Part shown: one piece after another, positions 1 to 8,645 of the stretch | How the letters are laid out: each line of letters begins with the position of its first letter | Position numbering within the stretch: position 1 is the stretch's first letter | From: UBA3951 sp050952125 | GTDB taxonomy: Bacteria; Bacillota; Sulfobacillia; Fermentithermobacillales; Fermentithermobacillaceae | NCBI GenBank assembly: GCA_050952125.1 | Contig: JBMNKK010000004.1 | Coordinates: 717,416-781,415 of the forward strand | Reading direction: 5' to 3' | Length of the DNA stretch: 64,000 nucleotides | Made by a program: the position numbers and the translations under genes | The notes under the pieces: generated by a model | Databases searched by the model: none | What the model saw: only the letters and a program-made list of their open reading frames with translations | What the model was told of the DNA's origin: nothing

Positions 1-639
1 ATAAGGAGGGCCATCTTCTCAGCACCCGGCCATGCTCTGGAGGTGCGGGAAGGGCTCCTGACTGCCGCTCCGAAGCGGGTCCTTATCCTCGGCACCTCGG
101 TTACTATGGTTGATCGCATCGTATCCCGCCTTGGCCTTCCGCAGCCAAGGGAGTATTTGAACATCACTGATTTCGCCAGCAAAGAGGAGATTGACCGGGC
201 TCTATGGCAGCGCAGGCAGGAAGGGAAGCATGTCATTCCTGCTCCCGCCCTTGAGGTCAAGAAGACATTTTCGGGCTATCTGGTTGACCCTATCCGGGTG
301 TTCACTCGCTCCAGAGAGAGGTATCCTGTGCCCGAACGGTCAGTGGTGCGACCGACTTACAGCTACTTTGGCAGGTTCTACATCTATGATTCCGTGGTGA
401 TGCAGGTAGCACAACGTATCGCGGCGGAGGTGCCCGGCGTTAAGAGAGTCTTGAAGGTGCTCGTCTTAACTGTTGGCGAGGGCACCGTGCTTGATGTTGA
501 ACTGGTTCTTGAACGCGGCGTGAAAGTGTTCGACGTGATGGCTCTGGTGCAGAGGCGATTGAAAGACCGGCTGGAGTTCCTAACGGGTATCTATCTTGAA
601 AAGATAGACGTCTCAACCAAGAAAATCGGGCTGGAATAA
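1..639 (+). CDS. Asp23/Gls24-type protein with P-loop-like N-terminal part, 5' end cut by window
   Basis: The frame is open from base 1, so the gene starts before the window. The first in-window start, GTG at 43, is probably internal. The visible part has two sections. The first (through about residue 100 of the visible frame) contains KRVLILGTSVTMVDRI and resembles the second half of a P-loop nucleotide-binding domain whose Walker A would lie upstream. The second begins near RPTYSYFGRFYIYD and matches the alkaline-shock Asp23 fold, with alternating hydrophobic strands through EKIDVSTKKIGLE. From memory, Clostridia carry such P-loop plus Asp23 proteins, linked to envelope stress, but their biochemical role is not known to me. 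rpoN follows 58 bases downstream. The domain call is by recognition and not by search. Confidence 0.6.
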   Translation: MRRAIFSAPGHALEVREGLLTAAPKRVLILGTSVTMVDRIVSRLGLPQPREYLNITDFASKEEIDRALWQRRQEGKHVIPAPALEVKKTFSGYLVDPIRVFTRSRERYPVPERSVVRPTYSYFGRFYIYDSVVMQVAQRIAAEVPGVKRVLKVLVLTVGEGTVLDVELVLERGVKVFDVMALVQRRLKDRLEFLTGIYLEKIDVSTKKIGLE

Positions 640-697
640 CCCACCAGAAGGCAAAATTCGAAGTTCTGGCTAATAGATCTTCTGGGAGGGTGAGGCG

Positions 698-2065
698 ATG
701 AAAGCGTTCTACGGTCTGGAGCTTGTTCAGACCCAGAGGCTTAGCCTTACTCCCGAGATGAGACAGGCAATTACCGTACTGCAAATGAACGCCCTTGAGC
801 TGCGAGAATTCCTTATCTCTCAAGCTGAAGAGAATCCCCTTATCGAACTGGTAGACAACGAGTACGAGACGGCTCTTCCCGGCGAAGCGGAGCCTTCGGA
901 GGAAGACCTTCTCGCTTACTTTAGGGAGTCATCTGAAGCCGGGGCCGACCTCGCCCGGAACACGGAGCCCCGGAAAGATCGCCTTGTGGATATCATTTCG
1001 TCCGATAACGCGATATCCCTGAAGGACCACTTGTTTTCTCAGCTGGGGTTAATGTCCCTCTCATTGGCCGAGCTCGCCGCGGCGGAGGCCATAATAGGCA
1101 GCATCGACGATAACGGCTATTTCCGCGCTACTACCGGCGAAGTGGCTGCGTTATGCGGCCAACCGGAGTCCGTTGTATGTTCGATGCTGAAGCTCGTCCA
1201 ATCGTTTGATCCTCCGGGCGTGGGAGCATCCGACCTTAGAGAATGTCTCCTCATACAGGCGAAATCAAAAGGACTGGGCGCTCTTGTCGAAAATCTGATT
1301 GCCCGCCACCTCGATGACCTGGCAGCGGCTAGGTACAAGAAGATCGCCAGGGAGGAGCGTATATCTCTAGCAAAAGTGCTAACCGCCCGCGATGCGATCT
1401 TGAGTCTCGATCCTAAGCCGGGATCACGGTTCAGCGATGGCGGCGTGACATATATAGTGCCGGAGATCGCCATTCGTAAGGTCGACGGCCGGTTTGAGGT
1501 GATTCTCAGCGATCGTGCCGTACCTCGCTTAAGGTGGAACCCCTTCTACAGGAATCTCGCCAAGATGGGAGAAGCGCAAGCCAAGGAATATTTGTCTCGC
1601 GAAATCAAGAGGGCTCAAGCCCTATTCCGCTGCATAGAGCAGAGGCGGGCGACAATCAAGAAGGTTATGGAGGCTATCGCGAAAAGGCAGGAGGCTTTCT
1701 TGGACAAAGGGCCCGGCCACCTCGAACCGCTTACTTTGAAAGATGTCTCCGATGAGATCGGAGTCCATGAATCTACCGTCAGCAGGGCTCTCGCCAACAA
1801 GTACGTCGATACTCCCCACGGTGTATTCCCGTGCAGAGCTTTCTTCAGTCCCAGGGTTACCGCGGGCGGCCGAGTCTACTCACAGGATGAGGTGAAAGCC
1901 GCCATTTCCGAGATTGTTAGGACGGAAGACCGCCAAAGACCGCTCGGAGACCAGGAAATCTGCGCTGAGTTGGAGAGGCGGGGTATGTTGGTGGCGCGGA
2001 GGACTGTTTCAAAGTACCGTTCTCAGCTCGGCATAATGCCAAAGAACAAGAGAAAAGGCACCTAG
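698..2065 (+). CDS. rpoN: RNA polymerase sigma-54 factor
   Basis: Sigma-54 directs RNA polymerase to -24/-12 promoters that need an AAA+ activator. The 455-residue protein has the expected three regions. The N-terminal activator-binding region is glutamine- and leucine-rich (QTQRLSLTPEMRQAITVLQM). The central core-binding domain follows. Near the C-terminus is a helix-turn-helix (LKDVSDEIGVHESTVSRA), then the RpoN box ARRTVSKYRSQLGI, which reads the -24 element. The length is normal for the family. The start ATG at 698 has GGGAGG about 10 bases upstream. No sigma-54 target promoter could be assigned with confidence in this window, so its regulon is not visible here. Confidence 0.95.
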   Translation: MKAFYGLELVQTQRLSLTPEMRQAITVLQMNALELREFLISQAEENPLIELVDNEYETALPGEAEPSEEDLLAYFRESSEAGADLARNTEPRKDRLVDIISSDNAISLKDHLFSQLGLMSLSLAELAAAEAIIGSIDDNGYFRATTGEVAALCGQPESVVCSMLKLVQSFDPPGVGASDLRECLLIQAKSKGLGALVENLIARHLDDLAAARYKKIAREERISLAKVLTARDAILSLDPKPGSRFSDGGVTYIVPEIAIRKVDGRFEVILSDRAVPRLRWNPFYRNLAKMGEAQAKEYLSREIKRAQALFRCIEQRRATIKKVMEAIAKRQEAFLDKGPGHLEPLTLKDVSDEIGVHESTVSRALANKYVDTPHGVFPCRAFFSPRVTAGGRVYSQDEVKAAISEIVRTEDRQRPLGDQEICAELERRGMLVARRTVSKYRSQLGIMPKNKRKGT

Positions 2066-2127
2066 AACGGTACTTCATTCCTGCAAAATCCCCCACCGCT
2101 CGGACTGTCTGGCCGTGTCCGTACGGT

Positions 2128-2157
2128 TTGACGAATTGTGATGGAGAAGGCTAGAAT
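2128..2157 (+). promoter_or_regulatory. Candidate sigma-A promoter for the rnf operon
   Basis: The gap between rpoN and rnfC (2066-2251) holds TTGACG at 2128-2133 and TAGAAT at 2152-2157, separated by 18 bases. This is close to the housekeeping consensus and about 95 bases before the rnfC start. Nothing else in the gap was recognised. The call rests on motif match alone. Confidence 0.4.
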
Positions 2158-2251
2158 TATACCTGTATGCATTGTGATTGTGAAGACGGCACAACTCTCT
2201 TGTATGGAGTCTGCCGACTATCGTTGAACCAAAGCAACTCTTGGAATTGGG

Positions 2252-3601
2252 GTGGGACTGGTGTTCAAAGCCAGAAGTGTTTCACACAGCGTGGCGATTC
2301 CGCACAGAAAAGGGATATCCGGCCACGCTCCAATACAGGAAGCAGGGATTCCGGCTGAACTGACGCTTTTCTTGCTGCAGCACATCGGCACCCCTTCAAA
2401 GCCTGTGGTAAAAGTCGGCGACCAGGTGAAGCGCGGCCAGCTGATAGCTGAGGCAGACGGGTACATTAGTGCGAACCTGCACGCACCTACATCGGGCAAG
2501 GTAAAGGCAATAGAGCCAAGATACCAGCCGGTGCTGGCGCAGATGGCTGATGCCATCATAATCGAGACGGACGGACTGAACGAGGTCTACGAAGGGGTAG
2601 CCCCCGTTTCGTCAGATCTGGATTCGCTTACCAGGGATATGATTCGGGAGACGGCTAGAAACGCCGGCCTCGTGGGCCTTGGTGGAGCAGCATTTCCGAC
2701 TGCCGTCAAGATCAGCCCGCCTGAGGACAAGGAGATAGACACTTACCTTCTGAACGGTGCCGAGTGTGAGCCGTATCTCACATCCGACCAGAAGCTTATG
2801 GAAGAGTCGGCTGAAGACATTGTCTTCGGTTTCCGAGCGCTGATGAAAGGCGCAGGCGTAAAGAAGGGCATCGTCTGTATAGAAGACAACAAGCCTGACG
2901 CCATAAAAGTGATGGAAAGCGCCATCTCGCCGTTCCCGGAGCTGGATTTGGCGATCGTGCCCTCCAGGTATTCTATGGGCAACGAAAGGCAGCAGATACA
3001 GGTTGTTCTAGGTAGGGAGATTCCGCCAGGCGGACTTCCGATGGATATTGGAGTTATAAACTCCAACGTCGGAACGGCTTATGCCCTGGCCGTGGCGCTG
3101 AAGACGGGCCTACCTTTGGTTGAGCGTATTGTAGCCATAACCGGCGAAGGCGTCGCTAAGGGAGCGAACCTGAGGGCGCTCATTGGGACTCCTGCATCGT
3201 TCCTAATTGAGAAAGCCGGCGGGGTCTCGGGCAAAGTCGCCAAGGTCGTATTCGGGGGAGCCATGATGGGCGTTACCGTGCGCGACATGGATGCGCCTAC
3301 GTTGAAGGGGACATCCGGAGTCCTTGTGTTTAGCGAAGAGGATATAAAGGTGGACCCCGTAAGCCCGTGCCTTCGCTGCGGCAGGTGCGTTGAAATCTGT
3401 CCCTTGCGGCTAATGCCGGTGTGGATGGCTGCTTACGCAGAGAACGGGTATCTGGATGAAGCCGAGAAGTTTAGGGTTATGGATTGCTGCGAGTGCGGCG
3501 CGTGTACGTATGTGTGCCCATCGAAGCGTCCGTTGGTTCAGTCCATTAGGCTTGCCAAAGCCAACATCAGGGCAAGAAGGCAGGCAGCTGCCAATAAGTA
3601 G
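2252..3601 (+). CDS. rnfC: Rnf complex subunit C, electron transport NADH-binding/Fe-S subunit
   Basis: RnfC is the peripheral subunit that binds NADH and FMN in the Rnf complex, which couples ferredoxin:NAD oxidoreduction to ion pumping. The 449-residue length fits the family. A barrel-sandwich (biotinyl-like) segment lies near residues 45-95 (KVGDQVKRGQLIAEADGYIS). The Rossmann-like region includes GLVGLGGAAFPTAVK and LLNGAECEPYLTSDQ. Two [4Fe-4S] motifs close the protein: CLRCGRCVEICP and CCECGACTYVCP. GTG at 2252 is the furthest upstream usable start; GTG at 2261 is an alternative, and neither has a strong ribosome site. It is first in an rnfC-D-E-A-B operon. Confidence 0.93.
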   Translation: MGLVFKARSVSHSVAIPHRKGISGHAPIQEAGIPAELTLFLLQHIGTPSKPVVKVGDQVKRGQLIAEADGYISANLHAPTSGKVKAIEPRYQPVLAQMADAIIIETDGLNEVYEGVAPVSSDLDSLTRDMIRETARNAGLVGLGGAAFPTAVKISPPEDKEIDTYLLNGAECEPYLTSDQKLMEESAEDIVFGFRALMKGAGVKKGIVCIEDNKPDAIKVMESAISPFPELDLAIVPSRYSMGNERQQIQVVLGREIPPGGLPMDIGVINSNVGTAYALAVALKTGLPLVERIVAITGEGVAKGANLRALIGTPASFLIEKAGGVSGKVAKVVFGGAMMGVTVRDMDAPTLKGTSGVLVFSEEDIKVDPVSPCLRCGRCVEICPLRLMPVWMAAYAENGYLDEAEKFRVMDCCECGACTYVCPSKRPLVQSIRLAKANIRARRQAAANK

Positions 3602-3632
3602 CGGGACTTGAGAGGGAGACGGAGGGTAAGGT

Positions 3633-4625
3633 ATGGCAGATAAACTCCTGATTACATCATCGCCCCATATTAAGGCGGAGAGAACAGTTAGAAGCATAAT
3701 GCTGGATGTCATCATCGCCCTGGTCCCGGCATCGGCTGCGGCTGTCGTGTTCTTCGGGATGAAGGCGTTGGTTGTCCTGTTCGCTTCCACCGCTTCGGCC
3801 GTTCTATCTGAGTATCTCTACCAGAAGGCGACCAAGCGTGAGGTAACGGTGGGCGACCTTTCGGCGGCTGTGACGGGGATTCTCTTAGGTCTCACGCTGC
3901 CGCCGGGCGTACCGGTCTACGTACCGATCGTAGGTTCGGCCTTCGCGATCGTGATCGCGAAGCAGCTATTTGGAGGGTTGGGAACGAACTTTGTGAACCC
4001 CGCTCTCGCGGCTCGAGCGTTTGTCTTGGCGGCGTGGCCGCTGCACCTTACGAGCGCTTGGATAAATCCGCTCACACACGATGCAGCGACGGGGGCAACT
4101 CCCTTGGCGGCGTTTGGGGCAGGGCACAGCGCAGTCTCACTACCCCAACTCCTTATCGGCAACAGGCTTGGGTCACTGGGAGAAACCAGCGCCATCGCGA
4201 TTCTCCTGGGAGCAGCGTATCTCCTATACAGGAAGGTTATCGACTTAAGGATACCGGCGGGCTACATCGTGACTCTGGGGCTCGGGATCTTTATCTTTGG
4301 GAAGCCCGGCGCTTTGTTCCAGGGCGAACCGTTGACCGGAGTCCTCTTGGGCGGAGTCTTGTTGGGAGCCTTCTTTATGGCGACCGACTACGTCACATCG
4401 CCGGTGACTCCGAGAGGTAGGTTGTACATGGGAATCGGCGCAGGGCTTATTACCCTGCTTATCAGGTACTGGGGCGAGTACCCCGAGGGCGTCACCTACG
4501 CTATCTTGTTCATGAACTTGGTGACTCCCCTCATAGACAGGTTCGTTGTTCAGAAGTACTACGGATATATGCATGACGTTGCTGCAAGGCGTAATGCCCG
4601 TAGGGCAGGGGGTGAGCTTTCGTGA
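3633..4625 (+). CDS. rnfD: Rnf complex subunit D, membrane flavoprotein
   Basis: RnfD is an integral membrane subunit of the Rnf complex, homologous to NqrB, and carries covalently linked FMN. The 330-residue protein has many hydrophobic segments. The flavinylation motif is visible as ATGATPL, with the expected FMN-carrying threonine at about residue 156. The start ATG at 3633 follows a purine-rich site (GGAGGGTAAGGT). The gene overlaps rnfE by four bases (GTGA), so the two are probably translationally coupled. In most Rnf operons rnfG lies between rnfD and rnfE; here there is no room for it. Confidence 0.93.
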   Translation: MADKLLITSSPHIKAERTVRSIMLDVIIALVPASAAAVVFFGMKALVVLFASTASAVLSEYLYQKATKREVTVGDLSAAVTGILLGLTLPPGVPVYVPIVGSAFAIVIAKQLFGGLGTNFVNPALAARAFVLAAWPLHLTSAWINPLTHDAATGATPLAAFGAGHSAVSLPQLLIGNRLGSLGETSAIAILLGAAYLLYRKVIDLRIPAGYIVTLGLGIFIFGKPGALFQGEPLTGVLLGGVLLGAFFMATDYVTSPVTPRGRLYMGIGAGLITLLIRYWGEYPEGVTYAILFMNLVTPLIDRFVVQKYYGYMHDVAARRNARRAGGELS

Positions 4626-5257
4626 AGAAGAGATCTCTCATACATGAGTTTACTAAGGGTCTGATAGAAGAGAACTCCACGTTCAAGATGGCTATCGGGA
4701 TGTGCCCGACGCTGGCGGTTACTACTTCCGTAGTCAACGGCTTTTGGATGGGCATCGCGGTTATTTTCGTGCTGACGTTCTCAAACGTGTGTGTCTCAGC
4801 CATAAGGAAGGTCACTCCGGACCAGATTAGGATCCCGATTTTCGTGATCCTGATCGCGACGCCGGTCGTCATCGTTGAACTGGTGATGAAAGCCTTTCTT
4901 CCGGCTATGTACCAGCTCTTGGGCATTTTCGTACCGCTCATTGTGGTAAACTGCATCGTTATCGCGAGGGCAGAGGCTTTTGCCTACAAGAACCCGGTCA
5001 TCCCTTCGGCTCTCGACGGACTTGGGGTGGGAACCGGTTTCATGCTGGACTTGATGCTTATCGGCGCCATCAGAGAGTTCCTGGGTACCGGCAGCATTGT
5101 GCTCGGATCGACGGTCTTTCCGGCTAAGCCTCTTTTTGAGCCTATGTCGGTTATGCTGACTCCGCCCGGAGGTTTTATCACTCTGGGTGTCCTAATGGCG
5201 GCTTTGAATATCTTGATCAAGCGTTCAGAATCCCGGAAGGCCAACGCACAGGCGTAG
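4622..5257 (+). CDS. rnfE: Rnf complex subunit E, membrane protein
   Basis: RnfE is one of the paired six-helix membrane subunits (RnfA/RnfE, related to NqrE/NqrD) that form the core of the Rnf complex and hold a buried Fe-S centre between them. Hydrophobic segments fill the 211 residues. Conserved motifs include LGMCPTLAVTTSV-like IGMCPTLAVTTSV near residue 25 and PLIVVNCIVIARAEAFA near residue 105, with the cysteines expected for the half-site. The GTG start overlaps the rnfD stop. A short charged tail (RSESRKANAQA) ends the protein. Confidence 0.93.
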   Translation: MKKRSLIHEFTKGLIEENSTFKMAIGMCPTLAVTTSVVNGFWMGIAVIFVLTFSNVCVSAIRKVTPDQIRIPIFVILIATPVVIVELVMKAFLPAMYQLLGIFVPLIVVNCIVIARAEAFAYKNPVIPSALDGLGVGTGFMLDLMLIGAIREFLGTGSIVLGSTVFPAKPLFEPMSVMLTPPGGFITLGVLMAALNILIKRSESRKANAQA

Positions 5258-5290
5258 TTGAGTTCATTTCAATAGGATGGAGGGATAGTC

Positions 5291-5878
5291 GTGCAGTTCA
5301 TCTCGATAATGCTTGCTGGAGTGCTCACCTCCAACTTCATATTCATGCAATACCTCGGCCTGTGCGCCTTTATCGGGCTCTCGGAGCAGTTTGAGACCGC
5401 TATAGGCATGTCCGGCGCAGTCATTTTCGTTATGACTTTCGCCTCGACCGTGGCCGCGGCGTTTGAGCAGTTCATATTGAGGCCGTTTGGGCTGGAGTAT
5501 CTCCGCACCATCGCCTACATCCTTGTGATCGCGGCGTTTGTGCAGTTGGTGGAGATATTCCTCAAGAAGACGGCACCGGCCCTCTACAAGTCTCTCGGCA
5601 TTTACCTGCCGCTAATCACAACCAACTGCGCCGTCTTGGGCGCGGCGATGCTGAATGTAAACAACAACTATGGCATTATGTGGGGCACCGTAAACGGGTT
5701 TGCAGGAGCTCTCGGATGGAGCCTGGCGATCATCATGTTCGCCGGAATCAGGGAGCGGTGGAAGTTCATGCAGATACCTGCACCGCTCAAAGGCTTTCCG
5801 CTGGCTCTTGTGTCGACCGGCCTCATGTCCCTAGGGTTCCTGGGCTTTCAAGGTCTGTTCAAGACCATACTGAAGTAG
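5291..5878 (+). CDS. rnfA: Rnf complex subunit A, membrane protein
   Basis: RnfA is the second paired membrane subunit and partner of RnfE. The 195-residue protein opens with a hydrophobic helix and FMQYLGLCAFIGLSEQFETA. It also has the family motif LPLITTNCAVLGAAMLN near residues 105-120, which supplies a half-site cysteine. The GTG start at 5291 follows GGAGGGAT. The gene lies 33 bases after rnfE and 13 bases before rnfB. The length is normal for the family. Confidence 0.94.
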   Translation: MQFISIMLAGVLTSNFIFMQYLGLCAFIGLSEQFETAIGMSGAVIFVMTFASTVAAAFEQFILRPFGLEYLRTIAYILVIAAFVQLVEIFLKKTAPALYKSLGIYLPLITTNCAVLGAAMLNVNNNYGIMWGTVNGFAGALGWSLAIIMFAGIRERWKFMQIPAPLKGFPLALVSTGLMSLGFLGFQGLFKTILK

Positions 5879-5891
5879 GAGGGAAGGCGAG

Positions 5892-6701
5892 ATGGTAGAA
5901 GCGGTCGTATCACTGGGGTTGTCGGGCCTGTTCATAGGGGTTCTGTTGGCTGTGGCTGCCCAGAAGTTCAAAGTTGAGACCGATCCCAAGATAACCGAGA
6001 TCATCTCAGCCCTCCCGGGAGCTAACTGTGGAGGCTGCGGGTTTCCCGGGTGTTCCGGATTGGCAAACGCCATTGTTGAAGGTACCGCTCCCGTTACGGC
6101 GTGTATCGTAGGCGGCAGCGCCGTGGCGGAAAAGATTGGCGAGATCATGGGAGTCTCTGCCGGCGCCGTAGAGCCTTCAGTTGCCGTGGTCTACTGCCAG
6201 GGCAACTGCGCCAACGCTGAAGTATCGGTTGTATATGAAGGTGTGACCGATTGTCAGGCGCTGCATGCTTTGGGGGGCACTAAGAAGTGTACCTACAGCT
6301 GCTTGGGATTAGGGTCTTGTGTGGCGGCGTGCCAGTTTGATGCCATCACCATGGGTGAGGATGGAATCCCCGTTGTGGACAGAGAGAAATGCACCGGCTG
6401 CGGGGCGTGCGCGAAGGCATGTCCCCGGGGAATAATCGACATTATCCCTGCAGCCAAGAAAGTGCACATTCTCTGCAGGTCCTATGACAAAGGTCCCGTC
6501 ACCCGAAAGAACTGCAAGACAGGTTGCATCGCTTGCCAAGCATGTGTCAGAGCCTGCCCGCAGAAGGCCATTTCGATGGATAAGGGTACTTTGGCCAAAA
6601 TCGACTACTCGCTCTGTGACAACTGCGGCATTTGTGTGACGAAGTGCCCGGTCAAGACGATCAAGTCCTACGAAGACAGGGTTGAGGTCGCGGCGTCATA
6701 G
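5892..6701 (+). CDS. rnfB: Rnf complex subunit B, multi-cluster ferredoxin subunit
   Basis: RnfB takes electrons from reduced ferredoxin into the Rnf complex. The 269-residue protein has an N-terminal hydrophobic anchor (residues 1-25). Next is the four-cysteine motif in NCGGCGFPGCSGLANAI, and then two tandem 2x[4Fe-4S] ferredoxin-like segments: CLGLGSCVAAC with CTGCGACAKACP, and CIACQACVRACP with CDNCGICVTKCP. A good ribosome site (AGGAGGGAAGG) precedes the ATG. It is the last gene of the operon; an intrinsic terminator begins 39 bases after the stop. Confidence 0.95.
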   Translation: MVEAVVSLGLSGLFIGVLLAVAAQKFKVETDPKITEIISALPGANCGGCGFPGCSGLANAIVEGTAPVTACIVGGSAVAEKIGEIMGVSAGAVEPSVAVVYCQGNCANAEVSVVYEGVTDCQALHALGGTKKCTYSCLGLGSCVAACQFDAITMGEDGIPVVDREKCTGCGACAKACPRGIIDIIPAAKKVHILCRSYDKGPVTRKNCKTGCIACQACVRACPQKAISMDKGTLAKIDYSLCDNCGICVTKCPVKTIKSYEDRVEVAAS

Positions 6702-6740
6702 AAGTCTTTAGCCGTGCAGCGGCGCTAAATGTGGAATAAA

Positions 6741-6778
6741 GTGGTCGCCGGGGAGGGGTTCCGGCGGCCACCTTTTTA
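6741..6778 (+). terminator. Intrinsic terminator after rnfB
   Basis: An 11-bp GC-rich stem (GTGGTCGCCGG with CCGGCGGCCAC, one G-U pair) encloses a 9-base loop and is followed by a run of five T residues. It closes the rnf operon. Confidence 0.85.
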
Positions 6779-6989
6779 TGGGAAAGGCGGCGGCTGCGCA
6801 CTCCAAGTATGGGAACTGCTCGATATTCCGTAGCGTCTACCTGTACGGGAGTTCTGTCGACACGTAGCGATTATGGTCTTGTGGCTAAATTCCACATCTT
6901 ATAAAATTGCTGGTAGGGCGCTAAGGGCCGGAGCATTTTCGACAGTCGCGCGCGCTCGAATGAAATAAGTGGAAGCAGGGTAACTATAT

Positions 6990-6998
6990 TGGTATAAT
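6990..6998 (+). promoter_or_regulatory. Candidate extended -10 promoter before the DUF4321-type gene
   Basis: TGGTATAAT at 6990-6998 is a perfect extended -10 element. A GGGAGGA ribosome site and the ATG at 7016 follow directly. No convincing -35 box lies 17 bases upstream, which is acceptable for an extended -10 promoter. The rest of the 6779-6989 gap holds nothing I recognise. This promoter would start the shape-gene cluster. Confidence 0.5.
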
Positions 6999-7015
6999 CT
7001 GGGAGGACGAAGCCT

Positions 7016-7261
7016 ATGAAGAAAGTGACGCGCGCTTGGATGCTCTTCATCGCACTCGCGGCAGGCGCCATCGTGGGAAGTATCATCGGGGAAGTACTGT
7101 CCGGTGTTGCCCCGGTGCTAGCGAGAGGTTTTACTGTCGGCATCAATCCTCCATTCGTAGCTGACCTAAATGTCGTCACCTTCACTCTCGGCTTTACGCT
7201 CCATCTGAATTTGGCCGGCGGCATTATGGTCTTGCTCTTGGTCCTCCTGCTTGGGCGGTGA
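7016..7261 (+). CDS. Small membrane protein, DUF4321-like
   Basis: The 81-residue protein has two hydrophobic helices (about residues 8-28 and 55-80) joined by a short loop (RGFTVGINPPFVADLNVV). This matches the pattern I associate with the DUF4321 family, commonly found just before maf in Clostridia. Its function is unknown. GGGAGGA lies 8 bases before the ATG. The stop overlaps the GTG start of maf, so the two are probably co-translated. The family assignment is by memory of pattern and context. Confidence 0.6.
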   Translation: MKKVTRAWMLFIALAAGAIVGSIIGEVLSGVAPVLARGFTVGINPPFVADLNVVTFTLGFTLHLNLAGGIMVLLLVLLLGR

Positions 7262-7857
7262 CATATTTGCGGCTCATTTTGGCTTCAGAGTCTCCGAGGC
7301 GGAAGGCGCTCTTGGAATCGGCCGGAATCGTACCGGTAATCATGCCCTCCAATGTCAGTGAAGAGGTGAAGGGCGACGGCCTTAGCCCGTCTGAATTGGT
7401 GAAGGTATTGGCCAGACGCAAGATAGAGTCAGTCTCGGAAGAACACCCTCAGGACTATGTCTTGGGCGGCGACACGATCGTCTACATTGATGGAGAGGTC
7501 TTGGGTAAGCCCGCGACTGAAGAAGATGCGGTATCGATGATAAAGCACATCTCCGGCAAGACACACGTGGTTTACACCGGGATCGCACTATACGAGCCTA
7601 GGACGAAGACAGTATTGGATGATTTTGACGCCACCGAAGTCACGATGCGCAAGATGGACGAACAGGAGATCCGCTCCTATGTTCGTACAGGTGAACCCAT
7701 GGACAAAGCAGGGAGCTACGCGCTTCAGGGCATTGGCGGCTTTTTTGTGGAAAGGGTGAACGGGGATTTCTCGGGAGTGATCGGCCTTCCCCTTCCGAAG
7801 GTCTACAACCTTCTCAGGCGGGCGGGGCTGTCACCCGACGAGATATTGTCGAGCTAG
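7258..7857 (+). CDS. maf: Maf-family nucleoside triphosphate pyrophosphatase
   Basis: Maf proteins hydrolyse non-canonical or specific NTPs (dTTP/UTP in the common subfamily) to the monophosphate and pyrophosphate. Over-expression blocks septum formation in Bacillus. The 199-residue protein has the signature LASESPRRKALLESAG at the N-terminus, GGDTIVYIDGEVLGKP near residue 70, and GSYALQGIGGFFVE near residue 155. The GTG start overlaps the preceding stop. Its place before radC and mreB is the classical Firmicutes arrangement. Confidence 0.93.
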   Translation: MTYLRLILASESPRRKALLESAGIVPVIMPSNVSEEVKGDGLSPSELVKVLARRKIESVSEEHPQDYVLGGDTIVYIDGEVLGKPATEEDAVSMIKHISGKTHVVYTGIALYEPRTKTVLDDFDATEVTMRKMDEQEIRSYVRTGEPMDKAGSYALQGIGGFFVERVNGDFSGVIGLPLPKVYNLLRRAGLSPDEILSS

Positions 7858-7872
7858 ACCGGGATATGGGGC

Positions 7873-8622
7873 TTGCGAAGGGACGAGAAGGAGGAGTCCC
7901 AGATATCCCAACAACGATTGACAATTAAAGACTGGCCGTTGCAGGACAAGCCTAGAGAGCGGCTATTCTTGAAGGGAGCTTCGGCGCTGTCAGATGCGGA
8001 GCTCATAGCCATCCTATTAGGCACCGGTACGGCGAACGAGACCGTGATGGAGCTGTCTCAGAGGATGTTGTCGCTGTCTGAAGAAAGATACGGTACAAGT
8101 CTCGGCTTTCTGAACGGCGTGACGCCTCTGGAGTTGGACGAGGTGTCAGGGATCGGTCCTGCCAAGGTAGCCAGGCTTAAGGCAGGAGTTGAACTCGGTA
8201 GAAGGTTGTACGGACCGCCGGCATCCGGAAAGCGCACGGTGGTTCGCAGTGGAAGGGACGTCTATGAGTACATAAAGGCCGACCTGGAAGGACTGGACCG
8301 GGAACACTTTATGGTCATCCTTCTAAATGCCAGGAACCAGGTGATCGGTAAGGAAGTAGTATCTGTAGGGAGTCTCGATGCTTCAATTGTGCATCCGCGA
8401 GAGGTTTTCAGAGACTCCATACGTAGGAACGCGAAGTCCATCGTGTTGGCGCATAACCATCCGAGCGGCGACCCTACGCCAAGTGACGAGGACATTGAGG
8501 TCACCGGAAGGCTGAGAGAGGCAGGTACGGTCCTTGGTATTTCGGTAGTGGATCACGTTGTTGTGGGAAGGTCGTCGTATGTAAGCCTGAGAGACACCTG
8601 CCCGGCATGGTTTACGATTTGA
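7873..8622 (+). CDS. radC: RadC family protein (JAB1/MPN metalloprotease-like domain)
   Basis: RadC proteins have an N-terminal helix-hairpin-helix-like region and a C-terminal JAB/MPN zinc-binding domain. Their precise role remains unclear; the DNA-repair name is historical. In this 249-residue protein the JAB metal motif is intact (LAHNHPSGDPTPSDED, near residues 195-210), and VSGIGPAKVARLKAG gives the HhH-like part. The start is TTG at 7873, 15 bases after maf. The usual length is about 225-230, so the N-terminal leader (RRDEKEESQISQQ) may be shorter in reality. Confidence 0.9.
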   Translation: MRRDEKEESQISQQRLTIKDWPLQDKPRERLFLKGASALSDAELIAILLGTGTANETVMELSQRMLSLSEERYGTSLGFLNGVTPLELDEVSGIGPAKVARLKAGVELGRRLYGPPASGKRTVVRSGRDVYEYIKADLEGLDREHFMVILLNARNQVIGKEVVSVGSLDASIVHPREVFRDSIRRNAKSIVLAHNHPSGDPTPSDEDIEVTGRLREAGTVLGISVVDHVVVGRSSYVSLRDTCPAWFTI

Positions 8623-8645
8623 GACGCAAAAGGAGAGTGGGTACG

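Noticed and set aside
2190..2210. Possible sigma-54 (-24/-12) promoter before rnfC (GGCAC followed by TTGT)
   Set aside because: The required GG-N10-GC spacing is not met; the -12 GC is missing.
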